64,000 bases of DNA from positions 60,574,001-60,638,000 of the forward strand of contig NC_134369.1 of the NCBI RefSeq assembly GCF_035582795.1. Direction: 5' to 3'. The stretch comes from Mycteria americana (Eukaryota > Chordata > Aves > Ciconiiformes > Ciconiidae). This document shows positions 24,201-36,200 of the stretch, piece after piece. Position numbers and translations under genes: made by a program. The notes under the pieces were generated by a model. That model saw only the letters and a program-made list of their open reading frames with translations, ran no database searches and was not told the origin of the DNA. The first letter of the stretch is position 1. Every line of letters starts with the position of its first letter.

Positions 24201-27200
24201 ATATCTGAGGTGTTGAGCTTGAGAGAGGCAGAGACTGAGAGGTGCTGCAGGAAGAGAGTGGCTTAGTATGCTGTAAATTGTGAAGTGCCCAGAAAAGTTT
24301 GGTATGGCTCCAACTTTCCATGCTTTATCCTGGTAAAGTGGAAACATTTTTATTACTGGGCACACATATCTTCTGGAAATCCTGACCCTCGTCATTTTAA
24401 GCAGGAGTGGCCAAGTTCTGACGTGCACCTTCTGTTCTTTGTCTCAGCCTCTGCTCCATGTGTATTGTGTATGTGGAGGAGCGTTTTAATTGGATTATTG
24501 GTTTTAAATATACTGGCTTGTTGGAGAAGGCAAGAAGAAGCAGCATAACCTGCACTTAAAACACTCAACAACATTTATGATCACTCTGAGGAAGAATCTA
24601 TCCCTGTTCATAGTCAGTTGTCTTGTGCTTTGTTTGAAATACAAATCCATAGCCAACCCCCCTGGGTGCTTCGCTGGAAGCAGGTGAGATGAACAGACTG
24701 AAAAATGGGGAAAAGCTGCCTACAGGCATTAGTCCAAAGTCCTTTCCTTGGCATTACCTTTAATTTCAAAGATCATATATACTTGGAGTTCCGTTAACTA
24801 AACTGCTGAGTCTTTTCCTTTTCGGTCATGTTTCTTTTAAGAGGTCAGCAAGTAGGCTGGAGAGGACAGACCTACACAAACACATCCCCATACTGGGTCT
24901 TTACTTCTCTCCTCATAGGTCCCATGTTTATTCTCTGGCCTGTGCTAGTACTATGATGGCTAAGACATGGTAATTATTTTTTATGTATATTTGGGGAAGG
25001 AGCTGAGTCCAAAGTACCTGAAATATTGTGAGGACTCTGTCCTCTTATGTTTGCTGCAGGTGGAGCAAGTTTCTTTGCTGCTGGCCTCCCTGGGAGAAGA
25101 CCAGAAGACTTTGCGTGTGCATGCAGTCAGCTATGTGTAGAGCAGATCGCCAGCAGAACCCAAATGCTAAGCTATTTGGCAGCATGGTTTTAAGATGCCA
25201 GAGACCACGAAGAGGCACCCTGACATAAGAGGCACTGAGTCCAGTTACCTGAATTAGTAACTATCTATCAGCCAAGCAGCTTTACCCATCTCTCCCTCTG
25301 CATATTACTCACTCACTCGACAAATATACTTGTGACTGGTGACAGTGAGCAAAAACTGCTGGGAAATCATTCAGAGAAGGAAGATAAAAACAGTAGTTGG
25401 CATCTTTATAACATTTTTCAGTCTGGATTTACAGACAATATAACCTAAGCCTCAGGCTGTTTCTGTGAAGTAAAAACGTGCAGTTATGCCCATTTCATGC
25501 ATAAGGGAACTGGTAAAACTGATTTGTCCTAGGGGAACAGGAGGAAGAGCTAGGAGGTGAACCTCCTCTGCCTGCCTCCTGTCTTTGTTTCTAAGCCACC
25601 CTGTTCTTACAGGAACATTTTTGTGAGGCAAACGATTTTTCACTGCCAACAGCCGTAGAAATATATTTTCAACACCATGTACTTGAAATCCTCTGGCACA
25701 GTTTGTATCCACATGCAAAGTCAACAACTGGGAGACCAGGTCTCCAGCTGAATCTAAATGCTAAGTTATTCAACAGTGTAGACACACAGTATGATGCACC
25801 AGTCAGTAATGAATGAGGAGAGATAGCTAAAAAAAGTGGGAATATGTTGTGAGGCAATGCCACTAAGGTTTATGTACAGACATATTTTTAATATCTTGGC
25901 CTGTCTTCAAGGCAGCTTGCTGCTGGGTCATATGTGGGCTTCCAGCTGTCATGTGGATTATGTTTGTTGTTGCATTAGTCATACAGAAAAGGCACCCATT
26001 TCTTAGAAACTGAAAGAACAGGCTTGGCAGAATGACTAATGTGCCTTCACAGAAACTTCCCAAGTACTCTGCAAGACGGATGCTCATATGGCTCCTGAAC
26101 TAACGCCAGGGAAAAGACAAGAGTGATAAGCGAGGCTGTGAACTCCATATGATATTCAGAGACCCGTACTGTTAGTACTGGTGTCTGGGTATTCTTTGTT
26201 AATGCTGGGGATGCTACTGAAAAAGCTATGGAAACTTCTGGCTTAGACCTCAGATTTTTCTCCGGCTCGAGCCCATGGAAAAGGTCAGGTTAATATTGGA
26301 GGCACAGAACTGAACGTTTACTACTGAAATGGGTCTATGTTTCTACTAGGACTGTGTACACTTCTTACAAAGATTTATGGCAGAGATCCGTGAATTAGTA
26401 TTGATCAAGCTAGCGTGGGTACCAGTAGCTCTTTGGCCCCAACAATATCGGGATCTTCACTGGAATTAAACCTGCTTTGTAGCAGAATTTTTAAGGGAGA
26501 TGCTTTGTTTTTGCTTGAATGCATTAATTAATTCAGTGTAATTTCACTTGTTTTCCACTCCTGCAAGATAAAAAATCTTAAATTCTTTTGTATATATCCC
26601 CTCTTAACCTAAGGTCATAAAAATGCTGGTATTTCAAAAAAGTTCTCTTTTCTGAACTCATTGGTGCCAGGTTTGCCAGTTAAGTATCTTTATAACAATC
26701 TTTCTGACATGATTTTTAGCGGCTGATATCCAAGTCCTAAATAATAATGCTTTATAGTTCTAGAGCTGAGTTTTCTTCCAAATTTCCAAGTAGCTCTGAG
26801 GTTGTTAAATCCCATCAAATCAGATAGTTCCAAGGGAAGAAAGACTGTCGGCTAGTCAAAACGATGTAGCATCTCATACATTTTCATTGGTGTACAGCAG
26901 AGAGCTGAGGGAGATGAAGTTTGAGAATATTGGAGAAAAAGATACAGAGCCACAGACTCTGGAGAGAGCACTGATACTGCAACAGCATCAGCAGCGGATT
27001 TGGGGCTCGTCACTCTTCCTACCACGACAGCTATATTTTACTGCCTAACTACTGCTTGAACTACCCCTGCTGAAAAGGTTGAGGGTTGTACATTAATATC
27101 ATCATGACAAATAAAGAGTACATTATTGCTTGGTGGGGAAGAGGAGGCGGGGAAGCTGAGTGCCTCCCTCCGCTCCTGGCTCTCCAAGCCTGCTGCCAGG

Positions 27201-27484
27201 TCACTGGCTACATCTTCTGTTCATTAAAGTGCAGAAAAATGTGCAAGAGATTGGAAAGAGGCTCAAAGTGCAATCAGAAAGTCAATAACAGTCCTGACAT
27301 CCCCTCCCTCCATCACAGGCAGGCGTCCTTCCAAAGTGCTAGCAATGTTGGCTGGCATAAAATCCTTTAGAGGAGGTGGCTGAGGTGGTGCACTGTCACA
27401 CTTCCTCTTTCTTATTGTAAAGATTAGGGTTTGGGGAGGAGTTATATAGCACTTAAAAAGAACCATGAGAGCAATGCCATTTTT

Positions 27485-27512
27485 AATATATATACATATA
27501 TATATATATATT
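27485..27512. repeat. (TA)n simple repeat
   Basis: Short alternating TA/CATATA run, low complexity. Confidence 0.85.
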
Positions 27513-28465
27513 TTCACATGGGTGTATGTGTAGGGTGGTCACATGTTATGTGTAGGGTGGGTGCTAATATTGTTGCTTTTCCCAGGATTTACTCCTGAAC
27601 AGAGACTTGTGGCTCTCTGAGAAGTGCCTGAATCCTTGCAGTGATTTCATGGCAGTGGACATACAGCACACCGGTTGTGCTGATGAGAAGATTAGGTATA
27701 GGGAGATTGAGTGACTTGCCCAAAGCCGCACAGAAAATCTGTATCGCTTCTTAAATTACTGCACTCATCTTCAATCCTCTTGGAAATCTAACATTTTATC
27801 TTCCCTTGGAAATGTGTGTAGAAAAATTACAACCTTATATTGGCTTTCTATAGGTGAAATCACTGATCAATTATCCTTGGCTAAAAGCGATGCAGTTGCC
27901 AATGCTCAGAGTGGTTTCCTTACTGGTTTTGTTTGTTTTGCTGTGAAATTCCTGCTGCGAATGTTTGAGTCCTTGGAATTATTGGCTTTTGATTAGTACC
28001 TGAGATAAAGGACAATGAGACACTTTGATTCGAAAATCCGTAACACAGCTGGAGCCAGGAGGTTCCACCCCCCTCTCCACCCACCACCACCCAAGCCAAG
28101 CGTCAGGCTCTGCCAGCTCAGCATTGCTGGTGTCACTCTTTCCTGTTCCGCAATGTGCAAACAGCCCGGTGACATACCGGGGTAATGCTGTTTGAACAGT
28201 CCCTTCTGTCAAGTATTTTTCCAAAATAAATTGGACAGGAATTAATGGATATGCATGTGAGTGTGTCCTGGTTTCGGCTGGGATAGAGTTAATTTTCTTC
28301 CTAGTAGCTGGTATAGTGCTGCGTTTTGGATTCAGTATGAGAGTAATGTTGATAACACACTGACGTTTTAGTTGTTGCTACGTAGTGCTTACACTGGTCA
28401 AGGACTTTTCAGCTTCCCGTGCTCTGCCAGGTGCACAAGAAGCTGGGAGGGGGCACAGCCAAGAT

Positions 28466-28720
28466 CATAGAATCACAGAACCATAGAATGCTTTGGATCG
28501 GAAGGGACCTTTACAGGTCACCTAGTCCAACCCCCCTGCAAGAGCAGGGACATCCGTAACTAGGTCAGGTTGCTCAGAGCCCCATCCAACCTGACCTTGG
28601 ATGTTTCCAGGGACGGGGCCTCCACTACCTCTCTGGGCAACCTGTGCCAGTGCCTCACCACCCTCATTGTAAAAAATTTCTTTCTTAAATCCAGTCTGAA
28701 TCTGCCCTCCCTTAGCTTAA
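28466..28720 (-). mobile_element. CR1 fragment nested in solo LTR copy 2
   Basis: Minus-oriented CR1 3' end: the + strand opens with the reverse-complement tail CATAGAATCACAGAAC and runs through GGAAGGGACCTTTACAGGTC. It is flanked by AAGAT at 28461-28465 and 28721-28725. Removing the CR1 and one AAGAT restores the LTR sequence order seen in copy 1, so this is a precise secondary insertion. Confidence 0.93.
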
Positions 28721-28923
28721 AAGATAGTTGATCCAAACTGCCCAAAGGGCTATTCCATACCATATGACATCACGCTCAGTATATAAACTGGGGGGAGTTG
28801 GCCGGGGGGCAGCGATCACTGCTCGGGGACGGGCTGGGCCTTGGTCGGCGGGTGGTGAGCGGTTGCATCACTTGGTTTTTCCTTGGGTTTTGTTCCTCTC
28901 TAGCTCCCTTGTTGTTTTCCTTT

Positions 28924-28925
<2 letters not shown>

Positions 28926-28971
<46 letters not shown>

Positions 28972-28978
28972 CAATTAT
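28926..28978. repeat. (ATT)n microsatellite inside the LTR
   Basis: About 17 trinucleotide units following CTTTTCATT, internal to solo LTR copy 2 and absent from copy 1. Confidence 0.95.
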
Positions 28979-29114
28979 TAAACTGTTCTTATCTCAACCC
29001 ACGAGTTTTCTTACTTTTGCTCTTCCGATTCTCTCCCCCATCCCACCGGGGGGAGGGTGAGCGAGCGGCTGCGTGGGGCTGAGTTGTCGACTGGGGCTGC
29101 ACCACAACAGAGTG

Positions 29115-32100
29115 TGATGCCGCATAGCGCGAGGGGAATAGAAAATGCAGCGTGTTATGGCAGGAAATGAGGCAGGAACATTTTCTCAGCAAATCTGATG
29201 TGACAAGCTAGCAGGTGGTTGCAGATGCAAAAGAGGACGGGCTTCTCTTTCACTTTGCAGGATGGATGGAGTTGGTCATGTCCTGGGAGTGATCTGTGGA
29301 AGTAGATCTATGGGGTAAAGGGATGCTCCTGCTTTTTTGTCTCACCTAAAAGATGTTACTTAACACTGATTACTTACCTAAAGTCTCCCTCTCCTCCTTT
29401 CCTTTTGCTCCATACACTTGTACCAGTCCTCTAACCCCACTGCCACTTTAGCTGTGGAGCAGTTCTCTCTGCCTGGGTGGGCAGACAGCTGCCTCCTCCT
29501 GTGAAGCAAATGGAGTGTTTCATCCACCACGCACTGTGCAAAATTAAGGCCTTCCTTGCTTTTCTATCACTTAGTTTCATAATTTCCTGCAGATTGCTTC
29601 ATATCATCAGATCTGTCTTTTCATCTGACAGCACCTTCCATGCTCTGCTTTCTCAACATCACCTGTGAAGTTCACTCATTTTGAACAAATTGCCCTTAAA
29701 ACAGTTTGCCACTGGAGGAAAGGACTTGTGAGTTATTTCTAGTGGAGTACTGTCCCTTGTGGAGGCTCAAAGCATGCGTTTCGTGTGTAATTTCCTAGGG
29801 CATGCTTTGAGAAGACCACCTGGGTTGAGACCAGGCGCTTTTTTTCACCCCTGCATAGATGTGAACCATGGCGTTTCTTTACGAGCTGGACTAGCAGTCA
29901 TCTCTGTCAGTCCTTGGACATTGTGTCAAATGGTGACAGGAATGACTCGTATTTAATCTTGAAGGTGTTCCTTATAATTCAAGATTTCTTTGGGCTAGAT
30001 TTTTTGGGCTGCCTCTGTTGACCTGTGGCATTGCGGGGCTGGATTCTGCTAAGTGTTTCTAATGAGGCTGGTATCTGAGAGCTGGTATATCTCTGAAACC
30101 TGGGGAAGAGGGGGTGAAGGAGGAAGCTCCTTCAGCAAGGCGAGAAGGACAGTGAGACCTCAAGGACTCTACGTCTCTAGGAGGACTCCTGGTAAGGGAG
30201 GCTGAATCGCTGCCTTGAGGATCGCTCTCTTTAGCAGGGAGTTGGTCTGTACTGTTCGGGGCATGCCAGCAGGTAACAGCAAATGCAGTAACACAGGTTT
30301 AATTTCTCAGATGGCCTTCCTTCGTGCCAAATTACACCTTCCTCCGTACTTGCTCGTGTGTGAACACTTCAACATTTGCACGGGGCTCTTCTTCCAGGAG
30401 GCTCTGCCCTCGCTGCCGTTGCATGGCGGCCGGGCTGAGCGGGTCACACGCAGCTGATGAGCATGGCAGTGGATGCTATTTGCCTCTAAGTCCTGGCCAG
30501 ACACCAGGAGCAAAGGACTGGAGACTACAGTAGCGGTGACTGTCTTTGCTTGGGGCTTGCATTACCCTGCTAAGCCCCCGTCGAGGCAAACGTCCCAGAA
30601 GCTGCTGTGTGCGTGCATTCCTCCGAGCCGGCTGCCCCCAGCGACACCTTCACGGGACAAGGGGAAATGTCTCAAGCCCCAAAATATTCTTCTTTCAGAT
30701 GGCTGCCTTCTGAACAGCCTCTGTTTGCAGAGCAATTCCAGTCAAGTGGAAAGCGTGACTTCTCCTGGTATACTTCATGGAAGTGACTGAAACCATTATC
30801 AGAAGCTTATCAAAATGCTTGAATCTGGAGTCAGCTTTGTGCTATATAACGAAAACTAACATTTTGATAGAAGCGTTGGTGTGAATGAAGGTTAAAATAA
30901 TAAAAAAGGGTTAACTTTCTGTTGCAAAGGGAAGATTTTTGTGTTCGTTGTTTTATTTTTTTTACAATCTCAGAAGGTTTCACGAGGAAGATTCCCTTTG
31001 AGCTGTTCAGCTCAGCTAAAGAAGGTAGAAATTTTGCTTGATCTTGTGACATTTCATGGGAAATACTTAGCCCTGACACTTTAGTCAGCCAGTGTGACGT
31101 GCCAGCCAGTCTCTATTTTCTTGTTGATACTGCACCAGTCACTGTAATATGTAAAAAAATCTCCCCCCTACATGACTCTCCCAGCCGTGGGATGGGAGGC
31201 AACACATGGCGACACTTTCATATTGGGAATATAATGAATTTCTTCACTTTGGCTGGAAGCAGCTCCCAGAAAAGCAATATTAAAGAGTGGTGTCTAAGTG
31301 CTGGTGCCCAAGGCAGCGGTGACGGCTGCAGTGCGGGCCGGAGCGGCTCGGCAGCGTGCCCGATCCCTGCAGGAACCAGGAGGCTGTAGGCTCCCGGGCT
31401 GCCCCTCCACAGGGGACTGTGTCCTTGTCCCCACGTGTCACTGACGCGGCAGGTCCCACACCCGGTCCCACTGCTGGAGGGGGCCCAAAGGACAGCAGCT
31501 GGGAATGGCTGTGGGAGAAGTGGAAACAGCACCTTTCCCCGCACTTGGCACGTACAGACTGTTGATGAACCGTTAATAACTCCTGTGTGGTCACCAGGTG
31601 TATCGAGGAAGGGCTACTGAATAACCCAGTGTGTTCTAGCAGCTACATTGCTAGCTCTCTAGATAATATTTTACTTCTGGTTTTAAGTTTTTGCTGTCCT
31701 TGCATGATGTTACGCTGGAATAAACTGTTCTCTCCAGCGCAGGATGTGTTCAGGGAAGGATGTGTAAGAAATTATGGGAAGCAAGTTGCTAAAAATCCTT
31801 TAATTTTCAGTTCCCAGAAGCTCTGAGCCCTCACACGGAGCTGTGCTATATGTCACTGACACATCAGACCATCCAAAATATGCACTTCAGTGAGAAATAG
31901 GTTCTTGTGAAATGTGCGGGAGATGGCACTGGGGATTAAAGTCCTCAGCTCCTCTGTGAAGCTGACCCAGGGGGGCAGCAGCCATGAAATTTTCTTTTCC
32001 CTTTGCTGCCAATGTGCCTTGGCTCTGACCCGGGGAAACCTCTTCAAGAGGAGTACAATTGGCAAGCCCTTCACTGCATCAGGACTTCGGTTTCCAGGTT

Positions 32101-33186
32101 CACTCCGGGCAAAACTTAACTTCTGTGTGGATGTGGCAGCTCTCTGGTATGGGGCTGTTGTGCAAAACTAGGCAAAATGGCATTTTCTTGAGCTCTTGGT
32201 TCCCCTTGACCTGCAGGTCTCTCTCTGTGCTTTTCTCTTTCCCCTGCCGAGATCACCACCCTGTGCTGGGTGCAAATTAGGAAGAAAAAATTAGGTGCTG
32301 GACCAGTCTCCTGGCAAAATCCATCTCCCATCTCCCCTGCAGGGCAAACACTGGAGTACGGGCAGCAGCAATAGTGATTCCTGCTCCGCCGCTGAACTCC
32401 GCAAGGAGCTGACACTGGAAAGGGGGTTGGGAGACTGAGCAAGAAGTGAAGAAGCAGAGCTCCTCCAGGGGCTGGGAAAACCACCCTGCAGTCTGAAAGG
32501 GAAGCAAATGCTTTGTACGTGGTTGGATTCATTTCTGGGCTTCACCACGTGTATACACAATGAGCAGGTAATAATCCGCGGGCATCTGGGTAGAGGTTTA
32601 GGGTCAGCTGTGTGGATTAGGAACGCCAAGGAAAATTCCGTGGGAACGGCACAAGGAATTTTCCTTGATGGGAAGGGGGTCTGCTCCATCAGAAGGAGGA
32701 AGGGTGGGCTGGGATGGGGGGAGGAGGTGTCTTATGCACAGCCACCCGTGCGACTTCTCTGTGGCACAGGGCAAGAGTGTCCTCGGGTAAACCAGGGTGC
32801 AAGGCTGTCTTCTGGGGTTAGTGAGTACGATGGGGAACGGCCCCTTCACAGCCAGCATTACCCTGCAAGGCACCACCCCTTGTGATTTTCCAAGCAGAAA
32901 GGCACTGGGAACAGCGGCTCTGGCGCAGCGTTGCAGGGCTTCACGGGATTACTTATTCACTGTGCTCCTGGAACAGCTCCAGGCTTCCCATCTCTGCCTC
33001 CAGGGTACAAATTCATCAAGTATCCACACGGCTCACAGTTCCCAGAAGCAAGAGAAGACAGTCACACTGCAAATCACACTGTCTCCGAAGGACCTGCAGG
33101 GCTCTGGAAAGACTGAACCGGTATCCTCCCTTCTTCTACCTCCCTAACGCTTAATCAGGGTAATTAAGGCAGCAGACGCAGTCTGG
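29115..33186. other. intergenic DNA upstream of SLC25A47
   Basis: No convincing exon or repeat recognised. It should contain the SLC25A47 promoter and any non-coding 5' exon. I found no TATA box or CpG island that I could assign. Confidence 0.55.
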
Positions 33187-33214
33187 ATGGATTTCATTGC
33201 TGGGGCCATTGGAG
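33187..33214 (+). CDS. SLC25A47: SLC25A47 coding exon 1
   Basis: ATG at 33187 codes MDFIAGAIG plus one base; donor GTAAAT. The 28-nt exon ends in phase 1, as in SLC25A29. Confidence 0.93.
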
Positions 33215-36200
33215 GTAAATACATAAAGTAGTGCTTGTTGATGAAAGCAGATCGCTGTGTTTCCTTCTTGTTCAGCTAACGGGCAGGTCTCAATGGCAGA
33301 GCCGAGAGTCTTTCAATGGGGGCTGCTTGTTAAAAGTGCGTTCTTCTTTATCATATGGAAATTGTCATCAGAGCAGGTTCACAGAGCTACTGGAGAGGCA
33401 GCGCTGCAATTTGGTCGGCTGAGGTCATTGCCCTGCAATCTCCTCCAGTCCAGTTGCAGCGGGACGGGGCAAAACTGATAGGAAGAGGCAAAGTGGAATA
33501 TGTTGCTTGCAGACACAAACTGGTGTGTAACACCCGGACAGCAAAACCTCACGTGTCTGGTGCCTGGGGTCCTGGCAGGCTGTCAGGTTGTGCCTCTGGG
33601 TTGAGGATGCGATTTGTGAGACAGGAAGGGTGGAGGCATGGCGTTTCACAGCGAAGAAAGTCTGTCTTAGGTTAAGACGTATTTGCAGCTGCGATGGTAA
33701 TCTCAGTGCAAGCATGCACTGAAATGGGAGAAGGTAGGTTAGTTATATATAAAAAAAGTAAAAGGGGAAAAGTGTGATTTAATTCTAGACATTTTTAGAG
33801 CATGTGCTGCTCAAATGCAGCTTTGTTTTAAACAACAAAATGTAGCCACTGGTCTAATTTCTTTTCTGAAATCTCATCAGATTTAGCGGAGTATCAAATA
33901 CCAAGACAAGAGCCTTGCGATCGCCACTGCCAGAAAGGCCAGGTAAACCTGCCAGATGGCTGAGACACCCAGCCCAAGCCTGCATGTCAGATCTCACTTT
34001 GAGATCTGCCGAAATTCGGCAGTTTCCTTCACCAGGAGCAGCCTGTGGTCCTGGTGCAGATGTGCGTTTCCTGGGAAGGACCATGATGAATTTTCCCCCG
34101 CAGCCCCTTATTGCTCGTCACCCAAAATGTGCAAGTGGGGTGAGGTTTGGCATCTCAGGGGCATCCAGCCCCAGAGGTGCCTGTTGCTCGGGGTGTTGGC
34201 CTTCACGGGGTGCTGGGGGGACCCTGCTCGGGAAGGATCCTTCCTGGGAGAGTGGGATATAACCAACCCCTCCACAACAGCTTGCTTTTCTCCTCCTCTT
34301 CCTTGCTGACTTCAGAGCAGCCGGTGGAGGAGGGAGCCCTGTGCTGGGGCTGGCAACAGGATGTCCGTCCCGGAGGGATTCACCAAAACTCCTCTGAGAC
34401 TTCACGTTAATGGTGGGGCAGCGATGATTGCATTCGCTGCTTGGACTCCTTTACTTTTGTTGGCACAGTTGGAGCTGAGCCACTTAAGGGTAAAGTTCTT
34501 TTGCAAGGGAACGTGGAGAGTTGAAAACACAGTTTCAAAGTGGCCATTCTCCTCAGCCTTCTGCCCCCCTTCCATGCAAAGCCATGGTTTGTGCAGTGTC
34601 CCCCTGTCCGGGCACCAGCACCGTGTGCTGCCTGGCCATGCAGCGTCTCCCATGGGTGCCCTGGAAATGGGCTCAGCCTGGGAGGATGCAGGCTGGGGAG
34701 CTCCATCTGGGACGAGAAATGTCTTTGCTTGTTTTAACGCACTTTGCTGACCTCAGGGTGTCTGAGAGCAAGAATTTTCTGTCCTGTCATCTGTGTCCAG
34801 CTCAGGGCTTTTCTAAGAGGGATAATGCAACTTTTCACCAGCAGATAGGTGTGTTTTCTGGCATGCTGTTCCCTGCTGGGAGCTTGCCCATAGACATGTG
34901 CAAGGTACCTGGGCAGGGCTTCAGGGCCATGGTCCCTACCCCGACATGGGACAGCTTCCAGGGATGGGGCAGCTTTCCTGTGAGAACTGAACTCTGAAAA
35001 CCAGCAGAGGTGCTGCCCTTTTGAATCCCATGGAATGGTCCAGCCTGGCTTAGGCACCTGCACAAATATTGTGCATCTCCTCTGACCTATTGTTTCCATG
35101 GCCATGGGACAAGCTCAGTATCTTCAGCCCAGGAAACAGTGACCTGCTGTGACTCCAGATGGAAAGAACGTGAGAGAAACATGCGTAGTGACTATGAAAA
35201 CTTTCAATAACCATCAAATGGGGCTGGATGTCCTCAAAAGCAGCTCATCTATAAGGATGTCCTTCCTGGCCAATAAAACTGAGCAGGAGATTGGACTAGA
35301 GACCTCCTGAGGTTCCTGCCAACTTGAATTTTCCTGTCATCCCATGTGTGTTTTCTAGCCCTGCTACAGCAGCAGCCTGGGCCACGGCAGGGGATAGGTA
35401 TTGACGATCAGGGCTATTGATGACTAGGGGATGACTTGACTCGTGCCAGGCACAAAGATTTGGGATGGGGAAGCTGAGGTTCACCCAGTGGTGGTAAAGC
35501 AGCAGGGTCTGCAGCATGCCCAGGCTTCTCTACATCCTGCTGCAAGGTTACACACCAGTCACATGCAATCCAAGGGCAGATAAAATAGTCCACCTGTGGA
35601 GGGAACATGCTATGTCCTTGTCCTTACAGCTAAAGCAGCTCCTGCTGGCCACTGCCAGGGTCACGTTACTGGATGGAGTTCAGCTTGTCTAGGAGATGGG
35701 GCACTTCTTATGTTCTCAGCTCTTCACAAAGTAAAGGTCTTTGGAAGTTGCTGTCTACCCATCCAGCACATGGACCACGATCCCTGCTTCTCCCTGGGTC
35801 TCTCAGCCAGGAGTTTGCCAACAGCTTGGCAGCCCGGTGGGCTCCATACGGCTCCGCTTGCTCTCTGCTGATTGCCGTTGCAGTGGCCACCCTGCCAGGA
35901 TCCCTCCTTGTTTGAATTGCCTGGGCAAAGTGGCCTGACTTGTGAAGAGGCTGTGAGTAATCCAGTTTTGACCCTGCACTCTGTGTGTGTGTTCAGGGGA
36001 TGCCACAAACTCTGCAGAATACCCGAGGACTTCTCAGATAAAGTAGACATAAAAAATGGCTCACTCCAACCCAACAAAGATCATTTACCTGGTTTTGCCA
36101 TTTATTTTCATCACAGCTGGTGCAGTGTTATGCAGTAGTAGTCCCACAGGATCCCTCTCCCATATGCGCGCTATACATTGCTGGCCTTGTTCGATTCTGC

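Larger units (their letters stand above)
19362..28263. other. intergenic DNA, no supported gene
   Basis: Apart from the (CCATA)n array near 21.1 kb and a short (TA)n run at 27485-27512, I see no exon with convincing paired splice signals, no RNA gene and no recognisable transposon. Open frames here (for example - strand 22538-23095) show no familiar motif. Confidence 0.6.
28264..29109 (+). mobile_element. solo LTR, copy 2, with 5-bp target duplication and nested CR1
   Basis: Begins TGTCCTGGTTTCGGCTGG and ends CTGCACCACAACA (TG..CA ends). It is flanked by GAGTG at 28259-28263 and 29110-29114, a 5-bp target site duplication. Without the nested CR1 (28466-28720) it is about 590 bp and collinear with copy 1 at 5119-5708. 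It carries a TATATAAAC-like box near 28780, an (ATT)n run at 28926-28978 and an ATTAAA signal. A 5-bp duplication fits several ERV classes, so the class is left open. Confidence 0.93.

Noticed and set aside
33145-33175. HNF1-like site upstream of SLC25A47
   Set aside because: TTAAT and AATTAA half sites are present but the spacing does not fit the HNF1 palindrome.
34521-34997. 158-codon + strand open frame in SLC25A47 intron 1
   Set aside because: Lies in GC-richer intron DNA with several overlapping open frames in other phases; no familiar motif.
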